Positions 16,135 to 26,964 of a stretch of 64,000 nt of DNA are shown piece after piece. Source of the stretch: Alitibacter langaaensis DSM 22999 (GTDB lineage Bacteria > Pseudomonadota > Gammaproteobacteria > Enterobacterales > Pasteurellaceae); NCBI RefSeq assembly GCF_003096995.1, contig NZ_QENU01000002.1, positions 62,001-126,000 on the forward strand, given 5' to 3'. Under the pieces are notes generated by a model. It was not told the DNA's origin. It made no database searches and saw nothing but the letters and a program-made list of their open reading frames with translations. Position 1 is the stretch's first letter. Every line of letters begins with the position of its first letter. A program made the position numbers and the translations under genes.

Positions 16135-17166
16135 TTGAACCGTCTAACCCTTGCGTTAGATGTGATGGGCGGGGACATTGGTCCCCGTATTACTATCCCC
16201 GCATCCCTCAAAGTGTTGGAACAAGATCCTACGCTATCTTTGTTATTGTTTGGCGATAGCCAGCAAATTCAGTCTGAACTTGATATTCTCTTCAAACAAT
16301 ATCCAGCCAATTTACGTGATCGGCTAGAAATTCATCATTGTTCACGCGTCATTGCCAATGATCAGTCTTTTACAGATGCTTTACGCCATAGCAAGGGAAC
16401 GTCTATGCGTTTGGCTATTGAAGCTGTACAAAAAGGTCATGCGCAAGGCTGTGTGAGCGCAGGGAATACTGGGGCATTAATGGGGCTGGCGAAGGTTATT
16501 TTGCAACCGCTAAAAGGCATTCAACGTCCCGCTTTAATTTCATTATTGCCAATGATAGAGGGCGGAAATTCCGTCATGTTAGATTTGGGAGCAAACCTTG
16601 AATGTAGTGCTGAAAATCTCTATCAATTTGCGCTAATGGGTGCCATTTTTGCAGAAAATCGGCTAAACTTAGTATTTCCGCGGGTTGCATTGCTCAATAT
16701 TGGTGTAGAAGAGATTAAAGGCCATAAGTCTATTCGTGATGCTTCAGAATTGTTAGCCAAGGACAGCGCACTCAATTATGTGGGGTTTATTGAAGGCAAT
16801 TACTTGCTTAATGGCAAGGCGGATGTCATTGTCAGTGATGGTTTTGCAGGTAATGTGGCATTAAAGAGTTTAGAAGGGGCAGCAACCAATGTGATTGCTT
16901 TGCTAAAAGGCAAATCCCGTAACCATCTATTGAAACCTTTGTTTGCTTATGTAATGAAAGCGTTGTTTAAAGATAGTTATCAACGTTTAAAAAGCATTAA
17001 TCCAGATCAATATAATGGCGCTTCTTTAATTGGTTTAACTGCGGTGGTGGTAAAAAGTCATGGCAGTGCAAATGTAGATGCCTTTGCCAATGCGATTAAA
17101 GATGCGGCATTTCAGGCTCGTCAACAAATTCCTCAAAAAATATTAGACGGGCTAAGTAAATATTAA
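16135..17166 (+). CDS. plsX: Phosphate acyltransferase PlsX
   Basis: PlsX turns acyl-ACP into acyl-phosphate for phospholipid synthesis. The protein begins LTLALDVMGGDIGP and contains GCVSAGNTGALMG, MLDLGAN and VSDGFAGNVALK, all family blocks. The start is TTG 16135, with AAGG 7 bases upstream; no better ATG matches the conserved N-terminus. It is 343 residues, cytoplasmic and membrane-associated, and co-transcribed with rpmF and fabH. Confidence 0.95.
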   Translation: MNRLTLALDVMGGDIGPRITIPASLKVLEQDPTLSLLLFGDSQQIQSELDILFKQYPANLRDRLEIHHCSRVIANDQSFTDALRHSKGTSMRLAIEAVQKGHAQGCVSAGNTGALMGLAKVILQPLKGIQRPALISLLPMIEGGNSVMLDLGANLECSAENLYQFALMGAIFAENRLNLVFPRVALLNIGVEEIKGHKSIRDASELLAKDSALNYVGFIEGNYLLNGKADVIVSDGFAGNVALKSLEGAATNVIALLKGKSRNHLLKPLFAYVMKALFKDSYQRLKSINPDQYNGASLIGLTAVVVKSHGSANVDAFANAIKDAAFQARQQIPQKILDGLSKY

Positions 17167-17199
17167 TTAAACATTTAAAGATTTATAAACGAGAACATT

Positions 17200-18150
17200 A
17201 TGAATAGCAGAATTTTAGCGACAGGGAGTTATTTACCCAGCCAAATTCGCTCAAATGCAGATTTAGAGAAAATGGTTGATACATCAGATGAATGGATTTA
17301 TACGCGTTCAGGTATGAAAGAACGCCGTATTGCTGCCGCTGATGAAACCGTTGCTAGCATGGGGGCGATTGCCGCAAAAAATGCTTTAGAAATGGCGCAA
17401 ATTGATCCGCAAGACATTGATTTAATTGTTGTAGGGACCACAACCAATTCTCACGCTTATCCAAGTGCAGCTTGCCAAATTCAAGGGGTATTAGGCATCA
17501 AAAATGCCATTTCTTTTGATGTTGCAGCGGCTTGTACAGGCTTTGTTTATGCCCTTTCTGTTGCTGATCAATTTGTGCGTAATGGACAAGTTAAAAAAGC
17601 CCTTGTGATCGGTTCTGATCTCAATTCTCGTCATTTAGATGAAACCGATCGTAGCACAGTGGTGTTATTTGGCGACGGCGCAGGCGCAGTGATTTTAGAA
17701 GCCAGTGAACAGCAAGGCGTGATCTCCACACATTTACACGCATCAGCGGATATGGATAGTATGTTAGTGTTGCCGCAAGCTCAGCGTGGTGATAGCCATT
17801 CAGGTTATATTTCAATGCAGGGTAACGCCACATTCAAATTAGCCGTGGGGCAACTTTCAGGTGTCGTTGAAGAAACCCTTGAGAAAAATAATTTACAGAA
17901 ATCTGATTTAGACTGGTTAGTACCGCATCAGGCCAATATCCGTATTATCGCTGCCACCGCGAAAAAATTAGATATGGATATGTCGCAAGTGGTTTTAACC
18001 GTAGAAAAATATGGTAATAATAGTGCCGCGACTGTGCCCGTTGCTTTGGATGAAGCCGTGCGTGATAGGCGTATTCAACGTGGTCAGCTGTTGCTTTTAG
18101 AAGCATTTGGCGGTGGTTGGACTTGGGGTTCAGCGCTTGTTCGGTTCTAA
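17200..18150 (+). CDS. fabH: 3-oxoacyl-ACP synthase III
   Basis: FabH starts fatty acid chains by condensing acetyl-CoA with malonyl-ACP. The active-site Cys lies in [11 protein letters not shown] (~C112), His in VPHQANIRI and Asn in [10 protein letters not shown], completing the Cys-His-Asn triad. It is 316 residues. A hairpin at 18182-18204 separates it from fabD, so expression of the later genes may be partly independent. Confidence 0.97.
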   Translation: MNSRILATGSYLPSQIRSNADLEKMVDTSDEWIYTRSGMKERRIAAADETVASMGAIAAKNALEMAQIDPQDIDLIVVGTTTNSHAYPSAACQIQGVLGIKNAISFDVAAACTGFVYALSVADQFVRNGQVKKALVIGSDLNSRHLDETDRSTVVLFGDGAGAVILEASEQQGVISTHLHASADMDSMLVLPQAQRGDSHSGYISMQGNATFKLAVGQLSGVVEETLEKNNLQKSDLDWLVPHQANIRIIAATAKKLDMDMSQVVLTVEKYGNNSAATVPVALDEAVRDRRIQRGQLLLLEAFGGGWTWGSALVRF

Positions 18151-18181
18151 TAAGTGCGGTCAGATTTCAAAAAGTTTTAAA

Positions 18182-18204
18182 GGTGCGTCTTCACGCACCC
18201 TTTT
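18182..18204 (+). terminator. Hairpin between fabH and fabD
   Basis: GGTGCGT/ACGCACC stem with CTTC loop, followed by CTTTTC. Probably a partial terminator or processing site within the fab cluster. Confidence 0.6.
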
Positions 18205-18225
18205 CATCATTAAGAAGGAATAAAA

Positions 18226-19170
18226 ATGAAAAAATTTGCAATGGTTTTTCCGGGTCAAGGTTCACAAGCCGTCGGCATGTTAGCAGAACTTGCGGAACAA
18301 TTCCCTATTGTCACCGAGACTTTCCAACAAGCCTCAGAGGTTTTAGGCTATGATTTATGGGCGTTGGTGCAACAAGGTCCTGCGGAAGAGTTGAATAAAA
18401 CTTGGCAAACGCAGCCCGCACTTTTAGCAGCGTCTGTGGCGATTTATCGCGTATGGCAACAACAATATCCAGAATTAAAACCAGAAGTGATGGCAGGCCA
18501 TAGTTTAGGCGAATATTCAGCCTTAGTTTGTGCTGGCGTTATTGATTTCCAAGATGCCATTAAGTTGGTGGAATTACGCGGAAAATTAATGCAACAAGCG
18601 GTGCCTGAAGGCACAGGCGCAATGTATGCGATTATTGGTTTAGACAATGCCGCAATTATTGAGGCTTGTGCAACAGCGGCGGCAGAAACTGGAGAAGTGG
18701 TGTCTGCTGTAAACTTTAATTCACCAGGACAAGTTGTGATTGCAGGAACCAAAGCCGCTGCGGAAAAAGCAGGAGAATTATGTAAATCAGCGGGGGCAAA
18801 ACGTGCATTACCATTAGCCGTAAGCGTGCCTTCACATTGTGCGTTAATGAAACCTGCCGCCGATCAACTAGCGGTTTCTTTAGAAAGCGTAGCGGTAAAA
18901 ACCCCTGCTGCAGCAGTGATTAACAATGTGGATGTCAAAACAGAAACTGATGCGGCGGCAATTCGTAGCGCATTGGTTCGTCAACTTTATAGCCCTGTTC
19001 GTTGGACTGAAACCGTGGAAAAAATGTCAGCAAATGGTGTTGAAGCCTTGGTGGAAATTGGCCCCGGCAAAGTATTAACAGGGTTAACTGGTCGCATTGT
19101 GAAAGAGCTTTCATCACAAGCTGTGAATGATGTGAAATCATTAGACGCAGTAAAAGAATTATTGGCATAA
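18226..19170 (+). CDS. fabD: Malonyl-CoA:ACP transacylase
   Basis: FabD transfers malonyl from CoA to ACP, supplying units to FabH/FabB and, through BioC, to biotin. It begins FAMVFPGQGSQAVGM. The nucleophile is in GHSLGEYSAL (~S92) and the catalytic His in VPSHCALM. It is 314 residues with a clear ribosome site (AAGGA) before ATG 18226. Confidence 0.97.
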   Translation: MKKFAMVFPGQGSQAVGMLAELAEQFPIVTETFQQASEVLGYDLWALVQQGPAEELNKTWQTQPALLAASVAIYRVWQQQYPELKPEVMAGHSLGEYSALVCAGVIDFQDAIKLVELRGKLMQQAVPEGTGAMYAIIGLDNAAIIEACATAAAETGEVVSAVNFNSPGQVVIAGTKAAAEKAGELCKSAGAKRALPLAVSVPSHCALMKPAADQLAVSLESVAVKTPAAAVINNVDVKTETDAAAIRSALVRQLYSPVRWTETVEKMSANGVEALVEIGPGKVLTGLTGRIVKELSSQAVNDVKSLDAVKELLA

Positions 19171-19317
19171 TTTTAAAGTGCGGTCGAATTTGTTAAAGTT
19201 TTAGTGGGAAATTCTTAAATTTCGGCACTTAATTTTCGACAGGTATGTCAACAAGTTCAGCCCAATTTAATTACGGAATGTTGTATTAAACAGCATCCAT
19301 CACAAAAGGAAGAAAAT

Positions 19318-20046
19318 ATGCAAGGTAAAATCGCATTAGTGACAGGCGCAACGCGCGGCATTGGTAAAGCCATAGCAGAAGAATTAGCGGCTAAAGGTGC
19401 ATTTGTTATTGGCACTGCCACTTCAGAAAAAGGCGCAGAAACCATTTCGGCTTATTTAGCCGAAAAAGGCAAAGGGCTTGTACTCAATGTTGCGGAGCAA
19501 GAATCCATTGAAAGTGTGTTAGAGCAAATCAAAAAAGAACATGGCGACATTGATATTTTGGTGAATAACGCTGGTATCACTCGCGACAACTTATTAATGC
19601 GTATGAAAGATGACGAATGGTTCGATATTATGCAAACCAATTTAACATCAGTTTACCGCTTATCAAAAGCGATGTTACGTTCAATGATGAAAAAACGCTT
19701 TGGTCGCATTATTACTATCGGTTCGGTGGTCGGTTCAAGCGGTAATCCAGGGCAATCAAACTATTGCGCAGCAAAAGCAGGCTTAATTGGTTTTAGCAAA
19801 GGCTTGGCAAAAGAAGTGGCTTCCCGTGGGATTACAGTAAATGTGGTTGCCCCTGGTTTTATCGCAACGGATATGACAGAAGTCTTAACTGATGAGCAAA
19901 AAGCTGGGATTTTAGCTAATGTGCCAGCAGGTCATCTCGGTGAGCCAAAAGACATTGCAAAAGCGGTAGCTTTCTTAGCCTCTGAAGATGCAGGCTATAT
20001 TACAGGCACAACTTTGCACGTAAACGGCGGTTTATACATGGCATAA
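19318..20046 (+). CDS. fabG: 3-oxoacyl-ACP reductase
   Basis: FabG reduces beta-ketoacyl-ACP with NADPH. It is a classical short-chain dehydrogenase: TGATRGIGKAIAEEL cofactor loop, NNAGITRDN, catalytic Ser in GSVVGSSG, YCAAK (Tyr/Lys) and VAPGFIATDM. It is 242 residues. The 147-base gap from fabD carries an uptake sequence and could hold an internal promoter. Confidence 0.97.
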   Translation: MQGKIALVTGATRGIGKAIAEELAAKGAFVIGTATSEKGAETISAYLAEKGKGLVLNVAEQESIESVLEQIKKEHGDIDILVNNAGITRDNLLMRMKDDEWFDIMQTNLTSVYRLSKAMLRSMMKKRFGRIITIGSVVGSSGNPGQSNYCAAKAGLIGFSKGLAKEVASRGITVNVVAPGFIATDMTEVLTDEQKAGILANVPAGHLGEPKDIAKAVAFLASEDAGYITGTTLHVNGGLYMA

Positions 20047-20261
20047 GCCAAAAATACGGATCCCAATCTAGCCAAAGTGATCGGGATTTGTTAAAATCCG
20101 TAGCGGTTGTGTAACGCGAGTTATATATTAGTCTTTCATTTTTCTCGTCGTTCTGCCAAAAATTGTGGTTTGACCATTCAAAAAAATGGCTTGCAACTTC
20201 AGAAAAAATACATACACTATATACCCAATCGCATTTTGCGAGAACTATAAAGGAAACAAAA

Positions 20262-20492
20262 ATGAGCATTGAAGAACGCGTAAAAAAAATCATTGTTGAA
20301 CAATTAGGTGTTAAAGAAGAAGAAGTAAAATCTGAAGCTTCATTCATCGAAGATTTAGGTGCAGACTCTTTAGACACAGTTGAATTAGTAATGGCTTTAG
20401 AAGAAGAATTCGACATCGAAATTCCAGATGAAGATGCTGAAAAAATTACTACAGTTCAATCAGCGATTGATTACGTACAAAATCATCAATAA
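20262..20492 (+). CDS. acpP: Acyl carrier protein
   Basis: A 76-residue acidic protein with the phosphopantetheine site DSL in [23 protein letters not shown] 20262 follows AAAGGA and gives the standard [11 protein letters not shown] start; the longer in-frame 20163 start is not plausible. The codon use looks like that of a highly expressed gene. It closes the cluster and is followed by a strong terminator. Confidence 0.98.
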   Translation: MSIEERVKKIIVEQLGVKEEEVKSEASFIEDLGADSLDTVELVMALEEEFDIEIPDEDAEKITTVQSAIDYVQNHQ

Positions 20493-20502
20493 TTCTTAGT
20501 TG

Positions 20503-20530
20503 GGCGGTTTTCATAACCGCCTAATTTTTT
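20503..20530 (+). terminator. acpP terminator
   Basis: GGCGGTT/AACCGCC stem (20503-20509 with 20515-20521), then TAATTTTTT. Confidence 0.85.
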
Positions 20531-20797
20531 GGCTAATACCCGTTCAATATTCCTTTCTTAACCAAGCATTTTCTCACACCAAAACCTTATCATTGCCGTT
20601 AGCACCCGAAAAAAATTAGCTTTTTTGACCGCACTTTTCTGTCCTGAAACAAATGAAAAATCATTTCAGCGCAATTTTTTGATCCAAAATAAACTTTTAT
20701 TAAATTCTTTTGTAAATTTTCATAAAAATATTGTGCAAATTCGTTGTTACAGTATGATTGCCATAGTTTTTATTATTAACTCTTAATGGTGATATTT
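20531..20797 (+). promoter_or_regulatory. dcuB upstream region with possible FNR site
   Basis: This AT-rich gene-free stretch holds one uptake sequence (~20628). TTGATCCAAAATAA at 20679-20692 has one perfect FNR half (TTGAT) and a weak second half. FNR control of dcuB is established in related bacteria. Here it is only suggested. I see no other structure. Confidence 0.35.
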
Positions 20798-22147
20798 ATG
20801 CTTTATTTAGAATTTTTATTTCTATTATTAATGCTCTATACTGGTAGCCGTTTTGGCGGTATCGGTCTTGGCGTGATCTCAGGAATCGGGCTTGCAATTG
20901 AAGTCTTTGTACTTCGTATGCCACTTGGTAAAGCACCAATTGACGTTATGCTTGTTATTCTTGCGGTGGTAACCTGTGCTTCTATCCTTGAAGCCGCTGG
21001 CGGTCTTAAATATATGCTACAAATTGCAGAACGTATTTTACGCAGCAATCCAAAACGTGTAACCATTCTTGGACCTATCGTGACTTACATCATGACATTT
21101 ATGTTGGGAACAGGGCACTCAGTTTATTCTGTCATGCCAATCATTGGTGATGTTGCATTAAAAAATAAAATTCGTCCAGAACGCCCAATGGCAGTGTCGT
21201 CCGTAGCCTCTCAATTAGCGATTACATCAAGTCCACTTTCTGCTGCCATTGCTTACTATCTCACCCAAATCACCAAAATGCCAGGTTATGAACACATCAC
21301 ATTATTAAATATTATTTCAGTGACTGTGCCTGCGACATTTATCGGTACCATTGCTATGGCGCTTTATAGCTTAAGACGTGGTAAAGAATTGGAAGATGAT
21401 CCAGAATATCAACGCCGTTTACAAGATCCTGTTTGGCGTGAACGCATTTTAAATACCACATCCACTTCGTTAGATACCGAATTACCAAAATCAGCGAAAC
21501 TTGCCGTATGGCTATTTGTGTTATCACTTATTACAGTGGTGGTTATCGCAATGTTGCCTGAAATCCGCACTGTTGGCGTGCCAGTGGGCGACAAACCAGT
21601 CAAACCAATTTCAATGTCATACATCATTCAAATGATGATGCTCTGCTTCGGTGGTATTATCTTAATTGCAACCAAAACTAACCCACAAACTGTGCCAAAT
21701 GGCGTGGTGTTTAAATCTGGTATGGTCGCTTGTATTGCAATTTTCGGTATCGCATGGATGAGTGATACTTACTTCTCATACGCAATGCCAGAGTTCAAAG
21801 CGGCTGTAACCACAATGGTAGAAGAATATCCTTGGACATTTGCGTTTGCCTTATTCGCGGTATCTGTGGTTATTAATAGCCAAGCTGCAACCGCGGTAAT
21901 GATGTTGCCAGTGGGGATTCAGTTAGGTTTACCAGCGCCAGTATTAATTGGTTTAATTCCAGCCACTTATGCATATTTCTTCATTCCTAACTATCCATCA
22001 GATATTGCTACGGTGAACTTTGACGTAACAGGTACCACAAAAATTGGTAAATACTACTTTAACCACAGTTTCATGGTGCCGGGTTTAATCGGGGTAATTA
22101 CCGCTTGTTTAGTGGGCTATACCATTGCGCACATAATCATTGCTTAA
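20798..22147 (+). CDS. dcuB: Anaerobic C4-dicarboxylate transporter (DcuA/DcuB type)
   Basis: Exchanges fumarate/malate/aspartate for succinate during fumarate respiration. About 449 residues with ~10 hydrophobic segments. Family blocks include PIDVMLVILAVV, LGTGHSVYSVMPII, NKIRPERPMAVSS and FIPNYPSDIATVNFD. I prefer ATG 20798 (MLYLEFLFLL) over 20786 from the family N-terminus and a GGTGAT ribosome site. DcuB rather than DcuA is a likely but not certain call. It is a single-gene unit with its own terminator. Confidence 0.88.
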   Translation: MLYLEFLFLLLMLYTGSRFGGIGLGVISGIGLAIEVFVLRMPLGKAPIDVMLVILAVVTCASILEAAGGLKYMLQIAERILRSNPKRVTILGPIVTYIMTFMLGTGHSVYSVMPIIGDVALKNKIRPERPMAVSSVASQLAITSSPLSAAIAYYLTQITKMPGYEHITLLNIISVTVPATFIGTIAMALYSLRRGKELEDDPEYQRRLQDPVWRERILNTTSTSLDTELPKSAKLAVWLFVLSLITVVVIAMLPEIRTVGVPVGDKPVKPISMSYIIQMMMLCFGGIILIATKTNPQTVPNGVVFKSGMVACIAIFGIAWMSDTYFSYAMPEFKAAVTTMVEEYPWTFAFALFAVSVVINSQAATAVMMLPVGIQLGLPAPVLIGLIPATYAYFFIPNYPSDIATVNFDVTGTTKIGKYYFNHSFMVPGLIGVITACLVGYTIAHIIIA

Positions 22148-22171
22148 GCGATAAATCATTCATTTTCTGAT

Positions 22172-22201
22172 AAACAGCCAGCATTGTGTTGGCTGTTTTT
22201 T
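22172..22201 (+). terminator. dcuB terminator
   Basis: AAACAGCCA/TGGCTGTTT stem (22172-22180 with 22190-22198) followed by T-run. Confidence 0.88.
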
Positions 22202-22382
22202 GTTTGGTACATATTCCCAACAATATAGTTTTAAACGCATTCAAATATTTTCAAAAAACTGACCGCACTTTTTGCGTATCCATAAAACATAAAGAAGATT
22301 TTTCTATTTCCTTGATCTATTTACAAGCACAATGCCTATCTTCTGCGTATAATACGAGCTTTCTGAATTTTGAAATATTTTT

Positions 22383-22946
22383 ATGTCTTATTATACCTTG
22401 TGGGCGATTGCCTTTGGGCTGTCGATGGATGCTTTTGCGGTGGCAGTGGCAAAAGGTCTATGTTTAATTGAATTTAGTTGGAAATTTGCCTTACGCATCG
22501 CCTTATGTTTTGGGCTATTTCAAGCCTTAATGCCATTGCTTGGCTATTACATCGGTTCTCATTTCAGCCAGTTTACTCGCGAAATTGACCATTGGATCGC
22601 ATTTGCATTGCTCGGGCTGATTGGCATTAATATGATTCGCGAAGCCTTGAGCGAAGATAATGATGAAGAAGATCTCACGGATTTTACTCTCAAGCATTTG
22701 CTGACCTTAGGCATTGCCACCAGTATTGATGCCCTTGCGATGGGCATTTCCTTTGCATTTCTGCAGGTGAACATTGGCGAGAGCGTGGCTATTATTGGCG
22801 CGACAACAGCGATTCTCTGTATTATCGGGGTGAAAGCTGGGCATTGGCTCGGTAGAAAAATTCGTCAGCAAGCCGAATTGCTGGGCGGTTTAATGTTAAT
22901 TGCGATTGGTGTGCATGTTTTGTATGAACACCATGTGTTTGGTTAA
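22383..22946 (+). CDS. mntP: Manganese efflux pump MntP
   Basis: MntP exports Mn2+. The 187-residue membrane protein has six hydrophobic segments and two copies of the family repeat signature: GLSMDAFAVAVAKG near the start and GIATSIDALAMGISF past the middle, with the conserved Asp residues. It is a single gene; the 235 bases upstream contain the dcuB terminator and one uptake sequence but no structure I can assign to the Mn riboswitch (yybP-ykoY) known before mntP elsewhere. Confidence 0.93.
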   Translation: MSYYTLWAIAFGLSMDAFAVAVAKGLCLIEFSWKFALRIALCFGLFQALMPLLGYYIGSHFSQFTREIDHWIAFALLGLIGINMIREALSEDNDEEDLTDFTLKHLLTLGIATSIDALAMGISFAFLQVNIGESVAIIGATTAILCIIGVKAGHWLGRKIRQQAELLGGLMLIAIGVHVLYEHHVFG

Positions 22947-22961
22947 AACTTTAAAAAAATC

Positions 22962-22997
22962 GACCGCACTTTGAGCGTTATAAATCAAAGTGCGGTC
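22962..22997. terminator. Uptake-sequence dyad between mntP and pnuC
   Basis: GACCGCACTTTG (22962-22973) pairs with CAAAGTGCGGTC (22986-22997). It serves both convergent genes. Confidence 0.85.
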
Positions 22998-23010
22998 AAT
23001 TTTGTTGAAA

Positions 23011-23736
23011 TTATTGCCCTTGATGTTGTTTCACTAACTGCGTCCAGTTGTAATAACCGTAAATTGAATTACATAAATACATCATATACATCACTAATAA
23101 TGGCAAGCTCGTATCGCCAGTTTTGAAATACATTGCCGCCCACAGCGCGATAGTGAGAAGATTGACGATAATCCATAACGCCCATTGTTCACGATAGCGT
23201 AAGATCATTAACACTTGCGCCACTAAAGAAATCACTACTGTTGCTCCGTCTAATTGCGGCAACGCACTTTCTAAATGGGTGAGCCATAAACTATAAGCAT
23301 AGGTGCCGATTGCCATAATGGCGATGACCATTGCCCATTGTTTTGCGCTCAACGCTTTTGCGATAACTTCTTCAACCCCTGCGTGATTCACCGTGTTTTC
23401 TGACGTCATATGTTTGCGCCAAACATAGAAACCAATAAATTGCACTGGCACATAAACAAATAAATTCAGATGCATTTCCCCGTATAATTGGTAGGTGTAA
23501 GAAGTATAGGCGTAGAGCGAAACACTAATCAAACCAAAAAAATAGTTACTGATTTTCCCTTTTCCGACAAAGACTACGCATAAAATCCCTGTTATCGAAG
23601 CAATGCTGGCAATCCAACCGTCTGGCTGAATGGCGAAAATAGCGAGCTGAATCGCCAGAAATAAAATAAGCCAAGTGGCTTCAAATTTTGTCCAGCCACC
23701 GAAGAATTCATCTTTAAGTTTTATAGTGAGCGTCAT
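23011..23736 (-). CDS. pnuC: Nicotinamide riboside transporter PnuC
   Basis: PnuC takes up nicotinamide riboside, a key NAD precursor in Haemophilus, which needs V factor. It has 241 residues with ~7 hydrophobic segments, the NYFFGLISVSLYAYTSY stretch, FYVWRKHM after the central segments, and LYLCNSIYGYYNW-type family ending (CNSIYGYYNWTQL). It is a single gene, convergent with mntP and divergent from rapA. Confidence 0.93.
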   Translation of the reverse strand: MTLTIKLKDEFFGGWTKFEATWLILFLAIQLAIFAIQPDGWIASIASITGILCVVFVGKGKISNYFFGLISVSLYAYTSYTYQLYGEMHLNLFVYVPVQFIGFYVWRKHMTSENTVNHAGVEEVIAKALSAKQWAMVIAIMAIGTYAYSLWLTHLESALPQLDGATVVISLVAQVLMILRYREQWALWIIVNLLTIALWAAMYFKTGDTSLPLLVMYMMYLCNSIYGYYNWTQLVKQHQGQ

Positions 23737-23923
23737 TGTTGATCCTTATTTATGTCAATTTCGCACGATTTTTGCACCGCACTTTATATTAGTCAAGCAT
23801 AAATTACATTTAATACGATATGAAATAAAACTGTTTTATATTTGTAAAATATTTGATACATAGATTTTGCGACTAGAAATTTATAGAATAAATCAATTTT
23901 TGAATGATGAATAGGAATAAACG

Positions 23924-26821
23924 ATGTTTGTGGTAGGACAACGCTGGCTCAGCGAAAGTGAAAATGAATTAGGGTTAGGTGTGATTACAGAAGTCACCAA
24001 CCGCACCGTGCAAATAGCTTTTCCCGCAGCAGATGAGGAGCGTATTTACGCCGTAGCAACCGCGCCTTTGACGCGAGTTTTATTTAACAAAGGGGACAGC
24101 GTTAAACACGTCGATGGCTGGCAAGCTGAAGTGATCGATATTATGTTGAATAATTTGACCGCACTTTATTTGGTGAAACGCCTTGATAACGGCGAAGAAG
24201 CGGTGATAAAAGAGTGGGAACTGGCACATCAAATTAGCTTTAGCAAGCCACAAGATCGTTTATTTATGGCGCAAATTGATCGCAGTGACCGCTTTGCTTT
24301 GCGCTATCAAGCGTTACAACATCAGCAAGCCCAATTCCAATCGCCATTACGCGGCTTGCGTGGGATTCGCGCGGGCTTAATTCCCCACCAATTGCACATT
24401 GCCTATGAGGTGGGGCGACGCATTCACCCACGAGTTTTGCTGGCAGATGAAGTGGGATTGGGCAAAACCATCGAAGCGGGGATGATCTTGCAACAGCAAA
24501 TCTTTGCAGGGCGCGCGGATCGGGTTTTGATTATTGTGCCAGAAACCTTGCAGCATCAATGGTTAGTGGAAATGCTGCGCCGTTTTAATCTGCATTTTTC
24601 TTTGTTTGATGAAGAACGTGCAGCCGATTTTGCGGAAACAGAAGAGCGCGCAGCCAGCAATCCTTTTGAAAGCGAAAACTTGATTATTTGCTCCCTTGAT
24701 TGGCTGATTACTCATCCGCAACGTGGAGAGCAAGCGCTCAACGGGCAATTTGATATGCTAATTGTGGACGAAGCGCATCATTTAGCTTGGTCGCCTGATT
24801 CTGCTAGCCGTGAATATTTATTAGTGGAACGCTTGGCGCAGCGTATACCATCTGTGCTATTGCTCACCGCAACCCCTGAGCAATTAGGGCAAGAAAGCCA
24901 TTTTGCCCGTTTAAAATTGCTAGATGCAAATCGTTTTTATGATTACCACAGTTTCCTTGCCGAACAGCAAAATTATCGCCCTGTTGCCGATGCGGTGCAG
25001 ACCTTAGTGGCGGATAAGCCCTTAAGTGCGGTGGAAAAAACGGCAATTTCTGATTTGCTGGAAGAACAAGATGTAGAACCCTTGCTGAAAGCTCTGCAAA
25101 CGACTAATGCGGTGGAAAAAAATAACGCTCGCCAAGCATTGATTAACAATCTGATTGACCGTCATGGCACAAGCCGCGTGTTATTCCGCAATACTCGTCA
25201 AGGGGTAAAAAGCTTTCCGCACCGTGTTTATCATGAAGTGCGCCTTGATATGCCAAGCCAATATGCCAACGCGTTAAAAGTGTTGAATTTATTGGGCGAA
25301 AGCCAACCGCAGGATTTATTTTACCCAAAACAGGTCTTCCAAAAGCTCAATCCTGACACTAAGTGGTGGGAATTTGATCCACGTTTGCAATGGCTCACTA
25401 CTTTCTTAAAAAATCATCGAGATGAAAAAGTATTGGTGATTTGTCGCCATGCCGCCACCGCCATTCAGCTAGAACAGGCGTTGCGTGAAAAAGAAGGGAT
25501 CAGGGCCGCGGTGTTCCACGAAAAAATGTCTATCATCGAACGAGATCGTGCGGCGGCTTATTTCGCCAACAGCGAACAAGGCGCGCAGGTGTTGCTGAGT
25601 TCGAGCATTGGTTCGGAAGGGCGCAATTTCCAATTCGCCGCAAATTTGGTGCTGTTTAATTTGCCAGATAACCCTGATTTATTAGAGCAATGTATCGGGC
25701 GTTTAGACCGCATTGGGCAAAGCCGCGATATTCAAATTCATGTGCCATGTTTCAGCCAAACGCCACAAACTGTATTGGCGGATTGGTATCATCAAGGTTT
25801 AAATGCCTTTGAAGAAACCTGCCCAATGGGAATGGCTTTGTTCACCAAGTGCGGTCAAAAATTGCAAAATTTTTTACAAAATCCGACTGCACTTGAGGGC
25901 TTTGACGATTTCTTAAAAGACACCGCCAAGCAGCGTGAGCAGCTCAAAGCCGAGTTGGAAAATGGGCGCGATCGTTTGTTAGAACTCAACTCAAATGGCG
26001 GCGATCAAGCCCAGCGTTTAGCGCGAGATATTGCCGATGAAGACGCAGAAATCAATTTAGTGAATTTCACTTTGAAGCTGTTTGATATTATCGGTGTGGA
26101 ACAAGAGGATTTAGGCGAGCGTTCTATTGTTATTTCCCCCACAGGCACCATGCTTGTGCCTGATTTCCCAGGCTTAAAAGAAGAGGGCGTCACTGTGACT
26201 TTCGACCGCGACATTGCGCTGGCGCGTGAAGATGTTGAATTCTTAACTTGGGATCATCCAATGGTGCGTAACGGCATTGATTTGGTGCTTTCAAACGATA
26301 TTGGCAAAACTGCGGCTTGTATGTTGGTGAACAAAAATCTGCCTGCTGGTACATTGCTATTGGAATTGGTTTATGTGGTGGAAAGCCAATCGCCAAAAGG
26401 CTTGCAGCTTAACCGCTTCCTGCCACCGACGCCAGTACGCTTATTGCTCGATGTGAAAGGCAATAATCTAGCCAATAACGTTCCGTTTAACATTCTCGAA
26501 AAACAGTTAAAGCCAATGGGTAAAGCCTTAGCTAACCAAATTGTGAAGAAAGTGCGGTCAAATATTGAGAAATTATTGAAAACGGCGGACAGCAAAATTG
26601 CAGAGCAAGCAAGCCACGTGATAGAGCGAGCGAAGTGGCAAGCCAGCCAAACCTTAGGCGATGAATTAGCGCGTTTAAATGCCTTAAAAACCGTGAATAA
26701 AAATATCCGCCAAGATGAAATTGATGCATTGGAGCAGATTGCGGAGCAATCGCAAATTGAGTTGGATAAAGCCACTTGGCGACTAGACAGCTTGAGATTG
26801 ATCGTTACCAACCATGCTTAA
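23924..26821 (+). CDS. rapA: RNA polymerase-associated ATPase RapA
   Basis: RapA (HepA) is a Swi2/Snf2-type ATPase that recycles RNA polymerase. It has 965 residues. The N-terminal part begins [18 protein letters not shown]. ATPase motifs: [17 protein letters not shown] (I), VDEAHHL (II), LTATPEQLG (III), then the second RecA lobe with [14 protein letters not shown] and [11 protein letters not shown] (V-VI). The long C-terminal region is RapA-specific. Several uptake sequences lie inside the gene. Confidence 0.97.
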   Translation: MFVVGQRWLSESENELGLGVITEVTNRTVQIAFPAADEERIYAVATAPLTRVLFNKGDSVKHVDGWQAEVIDIMLNNLTALYLVKRLDNGEEAVIKEWELAHQISFSKPQDRLFMAQIDRSDRFALRYQALQHQQAQFQSPLRGLRGIRAGLIPHQLHIAYEVGRRIHPRVLLADEVGLGKTIEAGMILQQQIFAGRADRVLIIVPETLQHQWLVEMLRRFNLHFSLFDEERAADFAETEERAASNPFESENLIICSLDWLITHPQRGEQALNGQFDMLIVDEAHHLAWSPDSASREYLLVERLAQRIPSVLLLTATPEQLGQESHFARLKLLDANRFYDYHSFLAEQQNYRPVADAVQTLVADKPLSAVEKTAISDLLEEQDVEPLLKALQTTNAVEKNNARQALINNLIDRHGTSRVLFRNTRQGVKSFPHRVYHEVRLDMPSQYANALKVLNLLGESQPQDLFYPKQVFQKLNPDTKWWEFDPRLQWLTTFLKNHRDEKVLVICRHAATAIQLEQALREKEGIRAAVFHEKMSIIERDRAAAYFANSEQGAQVLLSSSIGSEGRNFQFAANLVLFNLPDNPDLLEQCIGRLDRIGQSRDIQIHVPCFSQTPQTVLADWYHQGLNAFEETCPMGMALFTKCGQKLQNFLQNPTALEGFDDFLKDTAKQREQLKAELENGRDRLLELNSNGGDQAQRLARDIADEDAEINLVNFTLKLFDIIGVEQEDLGERSIVISPTGTMLVPDFPGLKEEGVTVTFDRDIALAREDVEFLTWDHPMVRNGIDLVLSNDIGKTAACMLVNKNLPAGTLLLELVYVVESQSPKGLQLNRFLPPTPVRLLLDVKGNNLANNVPFNILEKQLKPMGKALANQIVKKVRSNIEKLLKTADSKIAEQASHVIERAKWQASQTLGDELARLNALKTVNKNIRQDEIDALEQIAEQSQIELDKATWRLDSLRLIVTNHA

Positions 26822-26905
26822 TTCCTTTTTTATTCGCAAAAAATCGCCGCCGAAATAAGCCGTACCGCTCACATCGCACACTGCAATCTATGCGGAAATT
26901 AATGC

Positions 26906-26946
26906 AAAAAAACTGGGGTTCGTATAAACTACGCCCCAGTTTTTTT
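26906..26946 (+). terminator. rapA terminator
   Basis: A-run plus ACTGGGG pairs with CCCCAGT plus T-run (26906-26918 with 26934-26946). It lies just before the rluA ribosome site. Confidence 0.88.
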
Positions 26947-26964
26947 ATGGAAGGTTTTTGAATT

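Noticed and set aside
22148..22382. Manganese riboswitch before mntP
   Set aside because: I could not find the conserved yybP-ykoY loop sequences; the gap holds the dcuB terminator and an uptake sequence only.
26371..26811. 146-codon minus-strand ORF inside rapA
   Set aside because: It lies wholly within the conserved C-terminal part of RapA on the other strand, with no ribosome site or homology.
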